Source: Anaerococcus sp. (lineage in GTDB: Bacteria > Bacillota > Clostridia > Tissierellales > Peptoniphilaceae). From it: a DNA stretch of 64,000 nucleotides. Below are positions 9,373 through 19,616 of this stretch, in pieces. Every line of letters begins with the position of its first letter. Within the stretch, counting starts at the first letter, position 1. The notes below the pieces were generated by a model. The model did no database searches and was not told the DNA's origin. It worked only from the letters and a program-made list of their open reading frames with translations. The translations under genes and the position numbers were made by a program. Location of the stretch: contig JALEUV010000066.1 of the NCBI GenBank assembly GCA_022780515.1, forward strand, positions 1 through 64,000. Reading direction: 5' to 3'.

Positions 9373-10347
9373 ATGAAGATACTAATCGATACATATGGAG
9401 CAGACCAAGGGGAAAAAGTTCTAGTAGAAGGAGCTATAAAGGCTCAAAGTCAGAGGAACTTCACCCCAGTTTTTCTTGGCAATAAAGAAAAAATAGAAGG
9501 TATCATAGGTGGAAGAATAAAGGATTATGAAATAATTCACACAGATTCCTTTATATCAAATGACGAAGATCCAGCTAGGGCCATTAGAAGAAAAAAGGAT
9601 GCATCCATTGTAATAGGATATAATAAATTAAATGAAGGGGGCTATGACGGACTTTTGTCTGCAGGATCTACTGGAGCCTTGCTATCTGGTGGACTTTTTA
9701 TTGCCAAAAGAATAGATGGAATCCAAAGAGCTGCCCTTGCAACTAGCCTTCCTACTAAAGATGGGGTAAGTATACTTATGGATACGGGAGCAAATATGGA
9801 CTGCAAGGCCCAATATTTGGAAGAATTTGCCCTAATGGGTAAAGTATATCTAGAAAATGTTCTAGGAATTGATAATCCCAAGATAGCCCTATTAAATGTT
9901 GGTGTTGAGTCCCATAAGGGTAACAAACTAGCTAAAGAAACTTACAAGCTATTAAGTGAGTCAAAACTTAATTTTATAGGAAATATAGAGGCTCGTGATT
10001 TGCTGACAGGCAAGGCTAATGTCATCCTAGCTGATGGTTTTGATGGAAATATAGCCATAAAAACAGCAGAAGGAGTTGGAAGCCTATTATTTAAAGAGCT
10101 TAAGGGGATGTTCAAAAGCTCTACTAGAAATAAGCTTGCAGCAGGCATCCTTAAAAATGACCTCAAAAGGCTTATTAGTGCCTACAATGTAGATGAAATA
10201 GGAGGAGCACCACTTCTAGGAGTAAAATCCTATGTTTATAAGGCCCATGGAGCATCCAATGAAATGGCTATAACAAGTGCCATCCTAGGACTTATGGAAT
10301 ATATTGACAAAAAAGTTATCGAAAAAATTGAAGGAGAATTGGTATGA
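9373..10347 (+). CDS. plsX: phosphate acyltransferase PlsX
   Basis: MKILIDTYGADQGEK...; LLSAGSTGALLSGG; ADGFDGNIAIKTAEG. Confidence 0.96.
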   Translation: MKILIDTYGADQGEKVLVEGAIKAQSQRNFTPVFLGNKEKIEGIIGGRIKDYEIIHTDSFISNDEDPARAIRRKKDASIVIGYNKLNEGGYDGLLSAGSTGALLSGGLFIAKRIDGIQRAALATSLPTKDGVSILMDTGANMDCKAQYLEEFALMGKVYLENVLGIDNPKIALLNVGVESHKGNKLAKETYKLLSESKLNFIGNIEARDLLTGKANVILADGFDGNIAIKTAEGVGSLLFKELKGMFKSSTRNKLAAGILKNDLKRLISAYNVDEIGGAPLLGVKSYVYKAHGASNEMAITSAILGLMEYIDKKVIEKIEGELV

Positions 10348-10568
10348 TAAGAGATAGGTTAAGAGAACTAGCAATAGAAAATTTAAATCTAAAAGATGAA
10401 GAAATTGATTTTGACAACAAGATATCAGACTATGATATAGACTCTATAGACATGGTTGATTTTATAATGGTTCTAGAAGATGAATTTTCAATAGAATTCA
10501 CTGATGAAGAATTAGATGAAATTGAAACCCTAGCTGACATAGTTAGTGTTATAAAAAGTAAAAATTAA
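10344..10568 (+). CDS. acpP: acyl carrier protein
   Basis: 74 aa acidic; DIDSIDMVDFIMVLEDEFSIEF phosphopantetheine Ser motif. Confidence 0.93.
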   Translation: MIRDRLRELAIENLNLKDEEIDFDNKISDYDIDSIDMVDFIMVLEDEFSIEFTDEELDEIETLADIVSVIKSKN

Positions 10569-11278
10569 TGGCTATTTCTGAAAGTAGATTAAAAAAAATA
10601 GAAGAATTTGAAAATAAAATCGGCTACGTCTTTAAGGATAAGAACCTTATTGATGTAGCCTTTACTCATTCTTCTTATACAAATGAAGTCAAGGGAGCCA
10701 AGCAAAATAACGAAAGACTCGAATTCTTGGGGGATGCTATCCTCGATATGATAGTAAGCGAGATTCTTTTTAGGAGATATCCCAACAAGGAAGAAGGCTG
10801 GCTAACTAAGACTAGGTCAAGACTAGTATGTACTTCATCCTTTGCCCTAGCAGCTGATAAATTTCAAATGTCTTCTTATTTGAATTTTGGTAATGGAGAG
10901 AAGCAAAATGGAGGAGAACTCAAAAAACATGTGAAGGCTGATACCTTCGAGGCTTTTTGTGCTGCCCTTTATCTTGATTCTTCACTCGAGGTCCTATATG
11001 AATTCTTGAAGGGAAATTACCATAAAGAGGCCCTCAATATAATAAAGGACGAGAAAATCTTTAATGACTACAAGACAAAACTCCAAGAGTATCACAATTC
11101 CAATGATAAGAAGATCTTGAAGTATGAACTAGTAGAAGAAAATGGTCCAGAGCATAACAAGACCTTTACTATGGCAGTCAAGCTTGGTAACAGGGTTTTG
11201 GCTACAGGAAGTGGTAGAAATAAGAAGCAGGCCGAACAAGAAGCTGCCAAGGCAGCCTATGAGAAGATTAAGAAATAA
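10568..11278 (+). CDS. rnc: ribonuclease III
   Basis: NERLEFLGDAILDMIVSE; C-terminal dsRBD GSGRNKKQAEQEAAKAAYE. Confidence 0.97.
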   Translation: MAISESRLKKIEEFENKIGYVFKDKNLIDVAFTHSSYTNEVKGAKQNNERLEFLGDAILDMIVSEILFRRYPNKEEGWLTKTRSRLVCTSSFALAADKFQMSSYLNFGNGEKQNGGELKKHVKADTFEAFCAALYLDSSLEVLYEFLKGNYHKEALNIIKDEKIFNDYKTKLQEYHNSNDKKILKYELVEENGPEHNKTFTMAVKLGNRVLATGSGRNKKQAEQEAAKAAYEKIKK

Positions 11279-11280
11279 TT

Positions 11281-12366
11281 ATGAAGAAGAAAGAATACAT
11301 TATTCCAATCTTTATTCCATTTTTGGGATGTCCGCATGACTGCGCCTTTTGTAACCAGGTTAAGATAACCAATTATAGGGATAAGGTCAACAAGGAAAAT
11401 ATAATAGAAGAAATCGAGAAAAATCTTTCTTACTTTCCAGATAATGAGAATTTGAAGGAAATAGCCTTCTATGGAGGATCCTTTACTGCCCTTCCACTAG
11501 AAACTATGGTTGCTTATCTTGAAATAGCTAAGTCCTACAAAGATAAGGGGATTATTGATAGGATCAGACTTTCTACTAGACCTGATTGTATAAATAATTT
11601 TATTCTGGATATTTTAAAGGACTATGGAGTTGATATAATCGAGCTTGGTATCCAATCCTTGGACCAAGAAGTCCTCGATGCCAACGAAAGGGGCCACAGG
11701 GTAGAAGACTCTTATGAGGCAAGCTCCCTTATAAAGAAAAGAGGCTTTACCTTGGGTCATCAAATTATGCCAGGACTCTTTAAGGATAGTTTTGCTAAAA
11801 CTATAAAAACAGCCATAGACTCAGCCAATATGGAACCAGATATTGTGAGGATCTATCCGACTTTAGTTATAAAAGAAACTAAACTCGAGCAATATTTCAA
11901 TCAAGGTATCTACAAGCCCCTAAGCCTAGATGAAGCCGTAAAATTATCAGCCCTTGCCTATATGATTTATAGGGCAAAAAATATCAATGTTATTAGGATA
12001 GGTCTCCAAGTCACAGAAAATATCAATGACAAGGAAGATGTAGTGGGTGGTCCCTTCCATTCAGCTATAAGGCAACTTGTAGAATCGTATATCTATAGGA
12101 TATATATAGAAAAATTAATTAAAGAAAATAATATAGAAGATGAAGCAAGAATTTACACTGACGATAGGTCGATATCAATCATAGCAGGCAATTTAAAATC
12201 TAACAAAAAATACTTCTATGATAGGTATGGTATAAAGCTAAGTTTTAAAAGTACAAAGGAAGTTCCATATATGGATACAAATGGGACAAAAATTGCCCTA
12301 GATATTGATGGATTTATCTACAATTATGTAAAAGAAAATTATGGTGGTGATTTAAAATTAGACTAG
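11281..12366 (+). CDS. radical SAM protein (Elp3-like)
   Basis: IPFLGCPHDCAFCNQ CxxxCxxC motif; FYGGSFTALP; LGIQSLDQEVL. Confidence 0.9.
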   Translation: MKKKEYIIPIFIPFLGCPHDCAFCNQVKITNYRDKVNKENIIEEIEKNLSYFPDNENLKEIAFYGGSFTALPLETMVAYLEIAKSYKDKGIIDRIRLSTRPDCINNFILDILKDYGVDIIELGIQSLDQEVLDANERGHRVEDSYEASSLIKKRGFTLGHQIMPGLFKDSFAKTIKTAIDSANMEPDIVRIYPTLVIKETKLEQYFNQGIYKPLSLDEAVKLSALAYMIYRAKNINVIRIGLQVTENINDKEDVVGGPFHSAIRQLVESYIYRIYIEKLIKENNIEDEARIYTDDRSISIIAGNLKSNKKYFYDRYGIKLSFKSTKEVPYMDTNGTKIALDIDGFIYNYVKENYGGDLKLD

Positions 12367-15300
12367 AAAGTATAGAGCTAAAGGGCTTTAAGTCCTTTGC
12401 CAGTAGAACTAAAATTGAATTTGACGACAAAATCACTGCTGTAGTCGGCCCCAATGGATCAGGTAAGAGTAACATAGCCGATGCCATTAGGTGGGTATTA
12501 GGTGAGCAATCTGCCAAGTCTCTCCGTGGAGCTAAGATGAATGACCTTATCTTTAAGGGGGGAGAAAGCAGCAAGTCCCTAAACCTTGCAGAAGTAGTTC
12601 TAAATTTTTCCAATGAGGATAAGAGTCTTAATATAGACTATGACCATGTCAAAATCCTCCGTAGGGTCTATCGAGATGGGGAAAATGAATATAGGATTAA
12701 TGGTAAAAAAGTTAGGCTCAAGGATATCAAAGAGCTATTCTTGGATACAGGTGTTGGTAAGGAAGGCTACTCTATAATATCCCAAGGACGTATTGACCAA
12801 ATAATCTCCTCATCGCCCAAGGATAGGCGACTTATTTTTGAAGAGGCAAGTGGTATAGCCAAGCACAAGTATAGGAGGGATGAATCCTCCAAAAAACTTG
12901 AAAAAGTTAGCGATGATTTGGAAATTATTGAAAGGGACTGGGAATTTAAAAAGCGTGACCTGGACCACCTTAAAACCTACAAGGATAACTACTTGAAAAA
13001 TAAGGACCTTACTGAAGCACTCAACAAAGATGCCTATTTTTACATCAAAGAGAAAAGTCAAAGCCTTGTAGAAAAGGAAAAAAAAATTAGTGAAGACCTT
13101 AGCCTCATAGATAAAGAAATCTTACAAAAGACTAAGGATAAGGAAGGTTATGAGAAAAAACTTGGGCCTTTTAAGGAGAATTTGGGCGCAATCCTAACTA
13201 GGGCAGATGGCTACAAGGGAAAATTAGAAGAGATAAGGGCCTTAAAGGATAAGGCAACCAATACTATTGAGATAAATAAGCAAAAGCTAGACTACAACGA
13301 GAGGGATATTGATAGGATTGGTAGAGAAATTGAAACCAATAAGTTAAAAAGAGAGAAGTTAAGTAGTGACCTTGAAAAAAGTAGGATAGCTAAGGAAAAA
13401 ATAGAGGAAGAATTAGACCTTGAAATAAAAAATAATAAGGCCAAGGAAGAAGAAATAATAAAGCTTGACCAGGTAATAGATGATCTAAAAAAGGAAAAAT
13501 CCAAGTATCGAAAAGACCAAGATGACCTGAATAATTTAATATATCAAATAGAACTAGAGCAAAAATCTAGGGAAGTCCTAGACAAAAAACGAGCAGAAGA
13601 TGCAATAATAAGGGGTCAAAAGATTAGTAAAATCGAAGACCAACTCAAAAGCTTTGAAGAAGAAAGGGAATCTCTTGACCAAGATGTAAAGGCTAAAGAG
13701 TCTGAGATTGATAATTTATCTAGGGATGTCAATAGCCTAAAAGAAAATCTTGAAGCTTCTAGGGCTAGTATGGAAGAGCTAGTTATTGAAAATAACAAGA
13801 ACAACCTAAATTTGAAGTCCGCTATTTCTGAATTTAAATTACAAAAGGAAACTATTGAAAAAAATAGGGGATATTTTTATTCTATCCAGGAGTTTCTAAA
13901 TAAAAGTAAGGAAAAGGGCCTAGATGACCTCTACTTAGATTCGCTTGCCAATCTAATTAGGGTTAGCGAGGGCTATGAAGATGTCATAGATATTTTGATG
14001 TCAGCTGGCCTACAAAATATTGTTACTAGAAACAAGGAAGATACCAGGAAGTTAATCAACTTCGTAAACTCTAATAGACTTGGTAGGGTAACTTTTTTGC
14101 CGATGGACTCTATCAAATCTTTCAGAAAAGAAAGACCTAAGGAAGATGAAGTCCTTGCCATGGCCTATGACTTGGTTGACTATGACCCAAGCCTAGGCTC
14201 TATTATAGATCACTTCTTAGGATCTACTGTAGTTGTTAGGGATATAGATGATGCAGTTAGCCTATCAGAAAAAATCAAGGGCTATAGGATAGTTAGTAAA
14301 AACCTTGATATTATAAATACCTGGGGGTCAATGGTCGCAGGTAATGATAAGAATAGAAAGAAGAATACCGACCTATTAAACAGGAATAAAAAGCTAGACC
14401 TAATAAAAAAAGACCTACTTCTTTTTAGGAATAAAAAAGATGAGATGAATAAGGCGTACTCTAGTCTAAGTCAGAAGATAGCAAGTCTCAAAGATGAGAT
14501 TGAAGATAAGGACTTAGACCTAAAAGCCAAGGAAAAGGACCTTTCAAGTCTTAGAAGAGATCTAGATGGCCTTATTATTAGGATAGAAAATTCTTATGCC
14601 AACCTAGAAGACCTACAAAAAGATATGTCCCTTGATTCAAGCGAGTTTTCTGATGTAGACCTTGACGAAAAGAAAAGGCAGAGGGAAGTCTTAATTGAAA
14701 AGACAGAAAAAATTAGCCTTGACCTAAATGTAAGCAAGGAAATGTATGCCACTAGCAAGGAAGAAAATTTAAAGGCTCAAAGTAAGATAGAGATCCTAAG
14801 AAGGGATATAAACCTAGCGGCAAATTCCTTAGCTAGCCTAGAAAATGAAATTGCTGACTTAGATGAAACCTATAAAAGAAATACAAAAATAAAGGCTCAA
14901 TTAGAAGAAGACCTCGATGGGTTAAATATCAAAGAAAAGGACCTTAGAGCTAAGATAAGTGACTTTGAAGGTCAAATTACTAAGCTTCAAGGAGATATAT
15001 CTAAGAGTAAGCAAATTATTTCAGATATGGAAGGAAAAAACCAAGAGCTTATTAAACTTAATAAGGAAAGCGAAGATAGGCTAAACGACCTTAATTTAAA
15101 GAGGGTTAAGGTATCCTATGACCTAGATATGGCTAGGCAAAACTTGGCTTCCATAATGGATGAAGTAGGGCCTTTTATGTCTATTTCTTATGATAAGGCA
15201 GAAGAATTATTTATAGGTCAGGAGCCTACAAAAGTTACCAAGAAGGCACTTGTTGATAGACAGAGGGAGATTAATTCTATAGGATTTTTCAATGAAACTT

Positions 15301-15875
15301 CTCTACAGGATTACGAAAGTGCAAAGAAGGACTTCGACTTCTTGGATAAGCAAATGAAGGACCTTATTAACTCCAAATCTGATATAGAAGAGATGATAGC
15401 AAGGCTTGAAGAGCAAATGAAAGAAGAATTTGTCAAGAATTTTAATATAATTAACGAGAAATTTACTAGAATCTTTAAGGTTTTGTTTAAGGGGGGAGAT
15501 GCGAGGTTGCTCCTAGATTCTAAGGATAGCTTAAATGCCGGCGTAGATATTGAAGCAAGGCCTCCTTCTAAGTCTCCTAAGTCCATATCCCTCCTATCTG
15601 GTGGGGAGAAGGCCCTTACTGCAGTGGCTCTTTTATTTGCAATCTTTGAAACAAATCCTGCTCCCTTTGCCATCCTTGATGAGATAGATGCTGCCTTAGA
15701 TGAGGCCAATATCAAAAGATATATAGAATACCTAAAGAGTCTATCTGATAAGACCCAATTTATTATGATAACCCATAGGCAAACAAGTATGACCTTAGCT
15801 GAGAAAATTCATGGGGTAACCATAGACGATAAGGGTATAAGTAAGCTATATTCCATTGACTTCGGTCAAAATTGA
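12357..15875 (+). CDS. smc: chromosome segregation protein SMC; apparent ATT start, ORF-track start (12537) is truncated
   Basis: Upstream of 12537 the frame reads RLESIELKGFKSFASRTKIEFDDKITAVVGPNGSGKSNIADAIRWVLGEQSAKSLRG (Walker A); in-frame TGA at 12348; GGTGGTGA SD at 12343-12350; hinge GRVTFLPMD; C-term LLSGGEKALTAVALLFAI...ILDEIDAALDEAN. Confidence 0.93.
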   Translation: MRLESIELKGFKSFASRTKIEFDDKITAVVGPNGSGKSNIADAIRWVLGEQSAKSLRGAKMNDLIFKGGESSKSLNLAEVVLNFSNEDKSLNIDYDHVKILRRVYRDGENEYRINGKKVRLKDIKELFLDTGVGKEGYSIISQGRIDQIISSSPKDRRLIFEEASGIAKHKYRRDESSKKLEKVSDDLEIIERDWEFKKRDLDHLKTYKDNYLKNKDLTEALNKDAYFYIKEKSQSLVEKEKKISEDLSLIDKEILQKTKDKEGYEKKLGPFKENLGAILTRADGYKGKLEEIRALKDKATNTIEINKQKLDYNERDIDRIGREIETNKLKREKLSSDLEKSRIAKEKIEEELDLEIKNNKAKEEEIIKLDQVIDDLKKEKSKYRKDQDDLNNLIYQIELEQKSREVLDKKRAEDAIIRGQKISKIEDQLKSFEEERESLDQDVKAKESEIDNLSRDVNSLKENLEASRASMEELVIENNKNNLNLKSAISEFKLQKETIEKNRGYFYSIQEFLNKSKEKGLDDLYLDSLANLIRVSEGYEDVIDILMSAGLQNIVTRNKEDTRKLINFVNSNRLGRVTFLPMDSIKSFRKERPKEDEVLAMAYDLVDYDPSLGSIIDHFLGSTVVVRDIDDAVSLSEKIKGYRIVSKNLDIINTWGSMVAGNDKNRKKNTDLLNRNKKLDLIKKDLLLFRNKKDEMNKAYSSLSQKIASLKDEIEDKDLDLKAKEKDLSSLRRDLDGLIIRIENSYANLEDLQKDMSLDSSEFSDVDLDEKKRQREVLIEKTEKISLDLNVSKEMYATSKEENLKAQSKIEILRRDINLAANSLASLENEIADLDETYKRNTKIKAQLEEDLDGLNIKEKDLRAKISDFEGQITKLQGDISKSKQIISDMEGKNQELIKLNKESEDRLNDLNLKRVKVSYDLDMARQNLASIMDEVGPFMSISYDKAEELFIGQEPTKVTKKALVDRQREINSIGFFNETSLQDYESAKKDFDFLDKQMKDLINSKSDIEEMIARLEEQMKEEFVKNFNIINEKFTRIFKVLFKGGDARLLLDSKDSLNAGVDIEARPPSKSPKSISLLSGGEKALTAVALLFAIFETNPAPFAILDEIDAALDEANIKRYIEYLKSLSDKTQFIMITHRQTSMTLAEKIHGVTIDDKGISKLYSIDFGQN

Positions 15876-15918
15876 AATGATTGTTTATAAAAGTAAAATA
15901 TATAGGTAAGGAGGATAT

Positions 15919-16386
15919 ATGGCAATTAGAAATATTAGAACAGAAGGGGACCCAATATTAAGAAAAAAATCTAAGCTAGTTCCTGAAGTTACAGATAGAA
16001 TAAAAGTTTTACTAGACGACATGGCAGATACTATGTATCATGCTGACGGTGTCGGACTTGCTGCTCCTCAAGTTGGAATATTAAAGAGAGTCATAGTAGT
16101 TGACCCAAGAGAAGAAGAAATAGGATTAGTTAAGCTAATTAATCCTGAGATTATAGAAGAGGACGGCGAGCAAATTGGAGTTGAGGGATGTCTATCAATT
16201 CCAAACTTTACTGCAACGGTCAAAAGACCAGAACATGTTAAGGTAAAATATTTAGACGAAGAAGGCAATGAGAAAATCTGGGATGCCCACGGTTTTCCAG
16301 CAGAAGTCCTATGTCATGAAATAGACCATCTTGATGGAATTTTATTTAGGGACAAGTATGTAGAAGAATTGGAATATAATGATTAA
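15919..16386 (+). CDS. def: peptide deformylase
   Basis: GVGLAAPQVG; EGCLSIP; CHEIDHLDG. Confidence 0.98.
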   Translation: MAIRNIRTEGDPILRKKSKLVPEVTDRIKVLLDDMADTMYHADGVGLAAPQVGILKRVIVVDPREEEIGLVKLINPEIIEEDGEQIGVEGCLSIPNFTATVKRPEHVKVKYLDEEGNEKIWDAHGFPAEVLCHEIDHLDGILFRDKYVEELEYND

Positions 16387-17314
16387 TATATGTTTTATGG
16401 GAAGTCCGAAGTTTGCTTTGCAGACTTTGGATATTCTTTATTATGATAAAAATTTTGATATAAAATTAGTTGTTTCTGCACCTGATAAGAAAAGATCCAG
16501 GGGCAAGGTCACACCAACTCCTATCAAGGAATATGCCTTGGATAAAGGACTTGATGTAATAACACCAGATAGCGTAAATACTGATGAATTTGTAGAGGAA
16601 CTCCAAAAAAGAGAAATCGATTTTATAGTCGTGGTTGCCTTTGGACAATTGATAGGCAAAAAACTTTTAGATGTCTATGAGGACAGGATAATTAACCTCC
16701 ACCCATCTCTCCTACCGAAATACAGGGGAGCAAGTCCTATGCAATTTAGCCTACTTAATGGAGAAAAAATAACAGCTGCGACCTCTATGCTTATAGAAAA
16801 GGGCATGGATAGTGGGGATATTCTTATTCAAAGGGAAGTTCCTATCGATGATGACGAAGACTACTTTGACCTAGAAGAAAGGCTTAGCCAAGTAGGAGCT
16901 GAAGCTATTAGGGATAGCTTGCTTAATTTTGATAAGGTTTATGCTAAAAGAATTAAGCAAAATGATGAAGAAGCTACTTATTGTACCAAGATTACAAAGG
17001 ATATGGGAAAGATTGATTGGAATAAATTATCTGATGAGATAGTCAATAAAGTACGTGCCTTTGTAGAATATCCTGTGGCTTTTTTCACCTACCAAGGTAA
17101 AAATTTGAAGGTTCATAAGGCTAAAGTCCTTAGTGGCTATGAGGCCAATCCTTCCTATGTATACAAGGCAAATCCCAAAGAAGGACTAATCATAGGAACT
17201 GGCGATGGGGCAATAGAAATTAAGACCATCCAAGCTCCTGGCAAGAAAGCCATGGCAAGCGAGGCCTTCCTTTTGGGAAATAAAATCGGAGAAAAGAAAA
17301 AATTAGATGAATGA
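16379..17314 (+). CDS. fmt: methionyl-tRNA formyltransferase
   Basis: FMGSPKFALQTL; INLHPSLLPKYRGASPMQ. Confidence 0.97.
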   Translation: MINICFMGSPKFALQTLDILYYDKNFDIKLVVSAPDKKRSRGKVTPTPIKEYALDKGLDVITPDSVNTDEFVEELQKREIDFIVVVAFGQLIGKKLLDVYEDRIINLHPSLLPKYRGASPMQFSLLNGEKITAATSMLIEKGMDSGDILIQREVPIDDDEDYFDLEERLSQVGAEAIRDSLLNFDKVYAKRIKQNDEEATYCTKITKDMGKIDWNKLSDEIVNKVRAFVEYPVAFFTYQGKNLKVHKAKVLSGYEANPSYVYKANPKEGLIIGTGDGAIEIKTIQAPGKKAMASEAFLLGNKIGEKKKLDE

Positions 17315-18587
17315 CTTAGATTTAGTTTTTAAGATTTTAGAAAATGTTCTATATAAGGATAAGAAAAGTAACGAAGAAATAAACCTAGCAGCCTACAAGG
17401 CTGATAACCTATCCTATGTAACTAGGCTGGTCTATGGAGTATTGGAAAATAAAATTTACCTAGACTATATGATTGATAAGCTATCTAGTGTAAAAATAAA
17501 GAAAATCCACAAAAATGTCCTTATAATCCTGGAAATGGGATTTTATAATATACATTTCCTTAACACTAAGGACTATGTCACAGTAGATAAGCTAGTTGAC
17601 TTAACTAAGTCAAAGAATAAAAGATCTGCTGGTTTTGTCAATGCTATCCTAAGAAATTTTATTAGAAATGAAGATGAAATAAGTAAAATTAAGATAAGTG
17701 ATGATTTAAAATCCCTATCAGTAAGATATTCCATGCCCTTAGAAATAAGCTCATATATAAATGAGGCCTATGGGATAGACTATACCAAAAATTTCTTAAG
17801 GTATGTTAACACCTACCAAGACCTAAGTATAAGGGTCAACAAGCTAAAGACGACCAAGGAAGATCTAAAAAAATCCCTAGAAGAAAAGGACTATGAGATA
17901 GAAGAATCTAATATATCACCCAATGCCCTTAAGGTCAAAAATCCTGCTGGCCTTGTAGAAGATGATTTATTTACCGATGGCTATTTTACAGTCCAAAATG
18001 ATGCTAGCATGAAGGTTGTAGAAGTCTTAGATCCTAAAGAAAATACCAGGATACTTGACCTTTGTGCAGCACCAGGGACCAAGACATCTTATATAGGAGA
18101 GTACACCAAGAACAGTGCAGATATTACAGCTAATGACCTAAGTGAGAAAAAACTTTCCCTAATAGATCAAAATATAAATAGACTAGGCCTTAAAAATATA
18201 AAACTTGTTAGCTTTGATGGAGCAGACTTTAATGAACCTCTAGCAAATGCTTTTGATTATGTCCTAGTAGATGCACCTTGCTCCGGCCTTGGTCTTATGG
18301 CGAGGAAAGTTGAAATCCGATACAACAGGACTGTAGATGATATTAAAAACCTGGCAAGCCTTCAAAGAAAGATCTTAGACCAGGCCATTAGATACTTAAA
18401 GCAAGGAGGCTACCTAGTCTTTTCGACTTGTACCCTAGGGCCTTTAGAAAATAAGGACAATTTTAATTATTTGAAGGCTAAGGCTAATTTGGATCTAGTA
18501 AATATAGATGGCAAGGAATATATTGAGTTTGTACCATTTATAGATAATACTGACGGATTTTTTATAAGTAAATTTAGGAAGAAATGA
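17307..18587 (+). CDS. rsmB: 16S rRNA (cytosine-5)-methyltransferase RsmB
   Basis: NusB-like N-term; LDLCAAPGTKT; VDAPCSGLG; STCTL. Confidence 0.95.
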   Translation: MNDLDLVFKILENVLYKDKKSNEEINLAAYKADNLSYVTRLVYGVLENKIYLDYMIDKLSSVKIKKIHKNVLIILEMGFYNIHFLNTKDYVTVDKLVDLTKSKNKRSAGFVNAILRNFIRNEDEISKIKISDDLKSLSVRYSMPLEISSYINEAYGIDYTKNFLRYVNTYQDLSIRVNKLKTTKEDLKKSLEEKDYEIEESNISPNALKVKNPAGLVEDDLFTDGYFTVQNDASMKVVEVLDPKENTRILDLCAAPGTKTSYIGEYTKNSADITANDLSEKKLSLIDQNINRLGLKNIKLVSFDGADFNEPLANAFDYVLVDAPCSGLGLMARKVEIRYNRTVDDIKNLASLQRKILDQAIRYLKQGGYLVFSTCTLGPLENKDNFNYLKAKANLDLVNIDGKEYIEFVPFIDNTDGFFISKFRKK

Positions 18588-18588
18588 G

Positions 18589-19614
18589 ATGAGAGTTACC
18601 ATTAATGATAAAACTTTAGAAGAGCTTGAGGAGCTTTTCCTAAAAAAAGGCTACCAAAAATTTAGGGCCAAACAAGTTTTTAGGCAAATTCATGTAAACA
18701 AGGTCAATGACTTTGACCAAATGACTGACTTAAGCAAGGATATGAGAGAAGAGCTTAGTCAAAAGTTCTATTTTCCATCAGTTAAAATGGAGGAAGAATT
18801 TGTATCAAAGATCGATTCTACCAAAAAATATCTCCTAAGCCTTGATGATGGCAATATAATTGAAGCTGTCTTTATGGACTATGAATCAAGGAAGACTATC
18901 TGTATTTCTTCACAAGTTGGCTGTAGGATGGGGTGCAAATTCTGTGCCTCTACCAAAAAAGGCCTTGAAAGAAACCTCACAGCCGGAGAAATCCTAGAAG
19001 AAGTATATGAACTTGAAAGAATAAATGGAGATATTAACAATATTGTAATAATGGGGATAGGAGAACCCCTTGATAATTTTAAAAATATTACCAAGTTTAT
19101 TTCTCTAATAACCGATGAAAGGGGAAGGAATTTATCCCATAGGTCAATAACCCTATCGACTTCGGGTCTAGTACCAAAGATTTATGAATTGGCTGATATG
19201 GATATTGACGTAAATTTGGCTTTATCACTCCACTATGCGAGTGATGAAAAAAGACGTAAGTTTATGCCTATAGCCAACAAATATTCTATAAGGCAACTGA
19301 TAAAGGCTTGTGATTATTACCTTGATAAGACCAAGAGAAGGGTTAGCTTTGAATATGTAGTAATAGACGGAGTTAATAATTTAGATGATGATGTCAATAA
19401 TTTAGTAAGTCTATTTGCCGGTAAGAATATCCATATAAACCTTATACCGCTAAACCCTATAGAAGAATTTGCCTATGGAAAACCTAAAAATTCTGCCCTA
19501 CGAGACTTTAGAGATAAACTTTCTAGAAAAAAACTTAATGCAACCATAAGAAGGTCCATGGGATCAGATATAGATGCTTCTTGTGGCCAGTTAAGAAATA
19601 ATTATGCGAGGTAA
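18589..19614 (+). CDS. rlmN: 23S rRNA/tRNA adenine C2-methyltransferase RlmN
   Basis: SSQVGCRMGCKFCAS; GIGEPLDNF; C-term RRSMGSDIDASCGQL. Confidence 0.97.
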   Translation: MRVTINDKTLEELEELFLKKGYQKFRAKQVFRQIHVNKVNDFDQMTDLSKDMREELSQKFYFPSVKMEEEFVSKIDSTKKYLLSLDDGNIIEAVFMDYESRKTICISSQVGCRMGCKFCASTKKGLERNLTAGEILEEVYELERINGDINNIVIMGIGEPLDNFKNITKFISLITDERGRNLSHRSITLSTSGLVPKIYELADMDIDVNLALSLHYASDEKRRKFMPIANKYSIRQLIKACDYYLDKTKRRVSFEYVVIDGVNNLDDDVNNLVSLFAGKNIHINLIPLNPIEEFAYGKPKNSALRDFRDKLSRKKLNATIRRSMGSDIDASCGQLRNNYAR

Positions 19615-19616
19615 GC

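Noticed and set aside
12314-12613. Minus-strand 99 aa ORF over the smc start
   Set aside because: Antisense of the conserved SMC Walker A region; coding potential clearly on the plus strand
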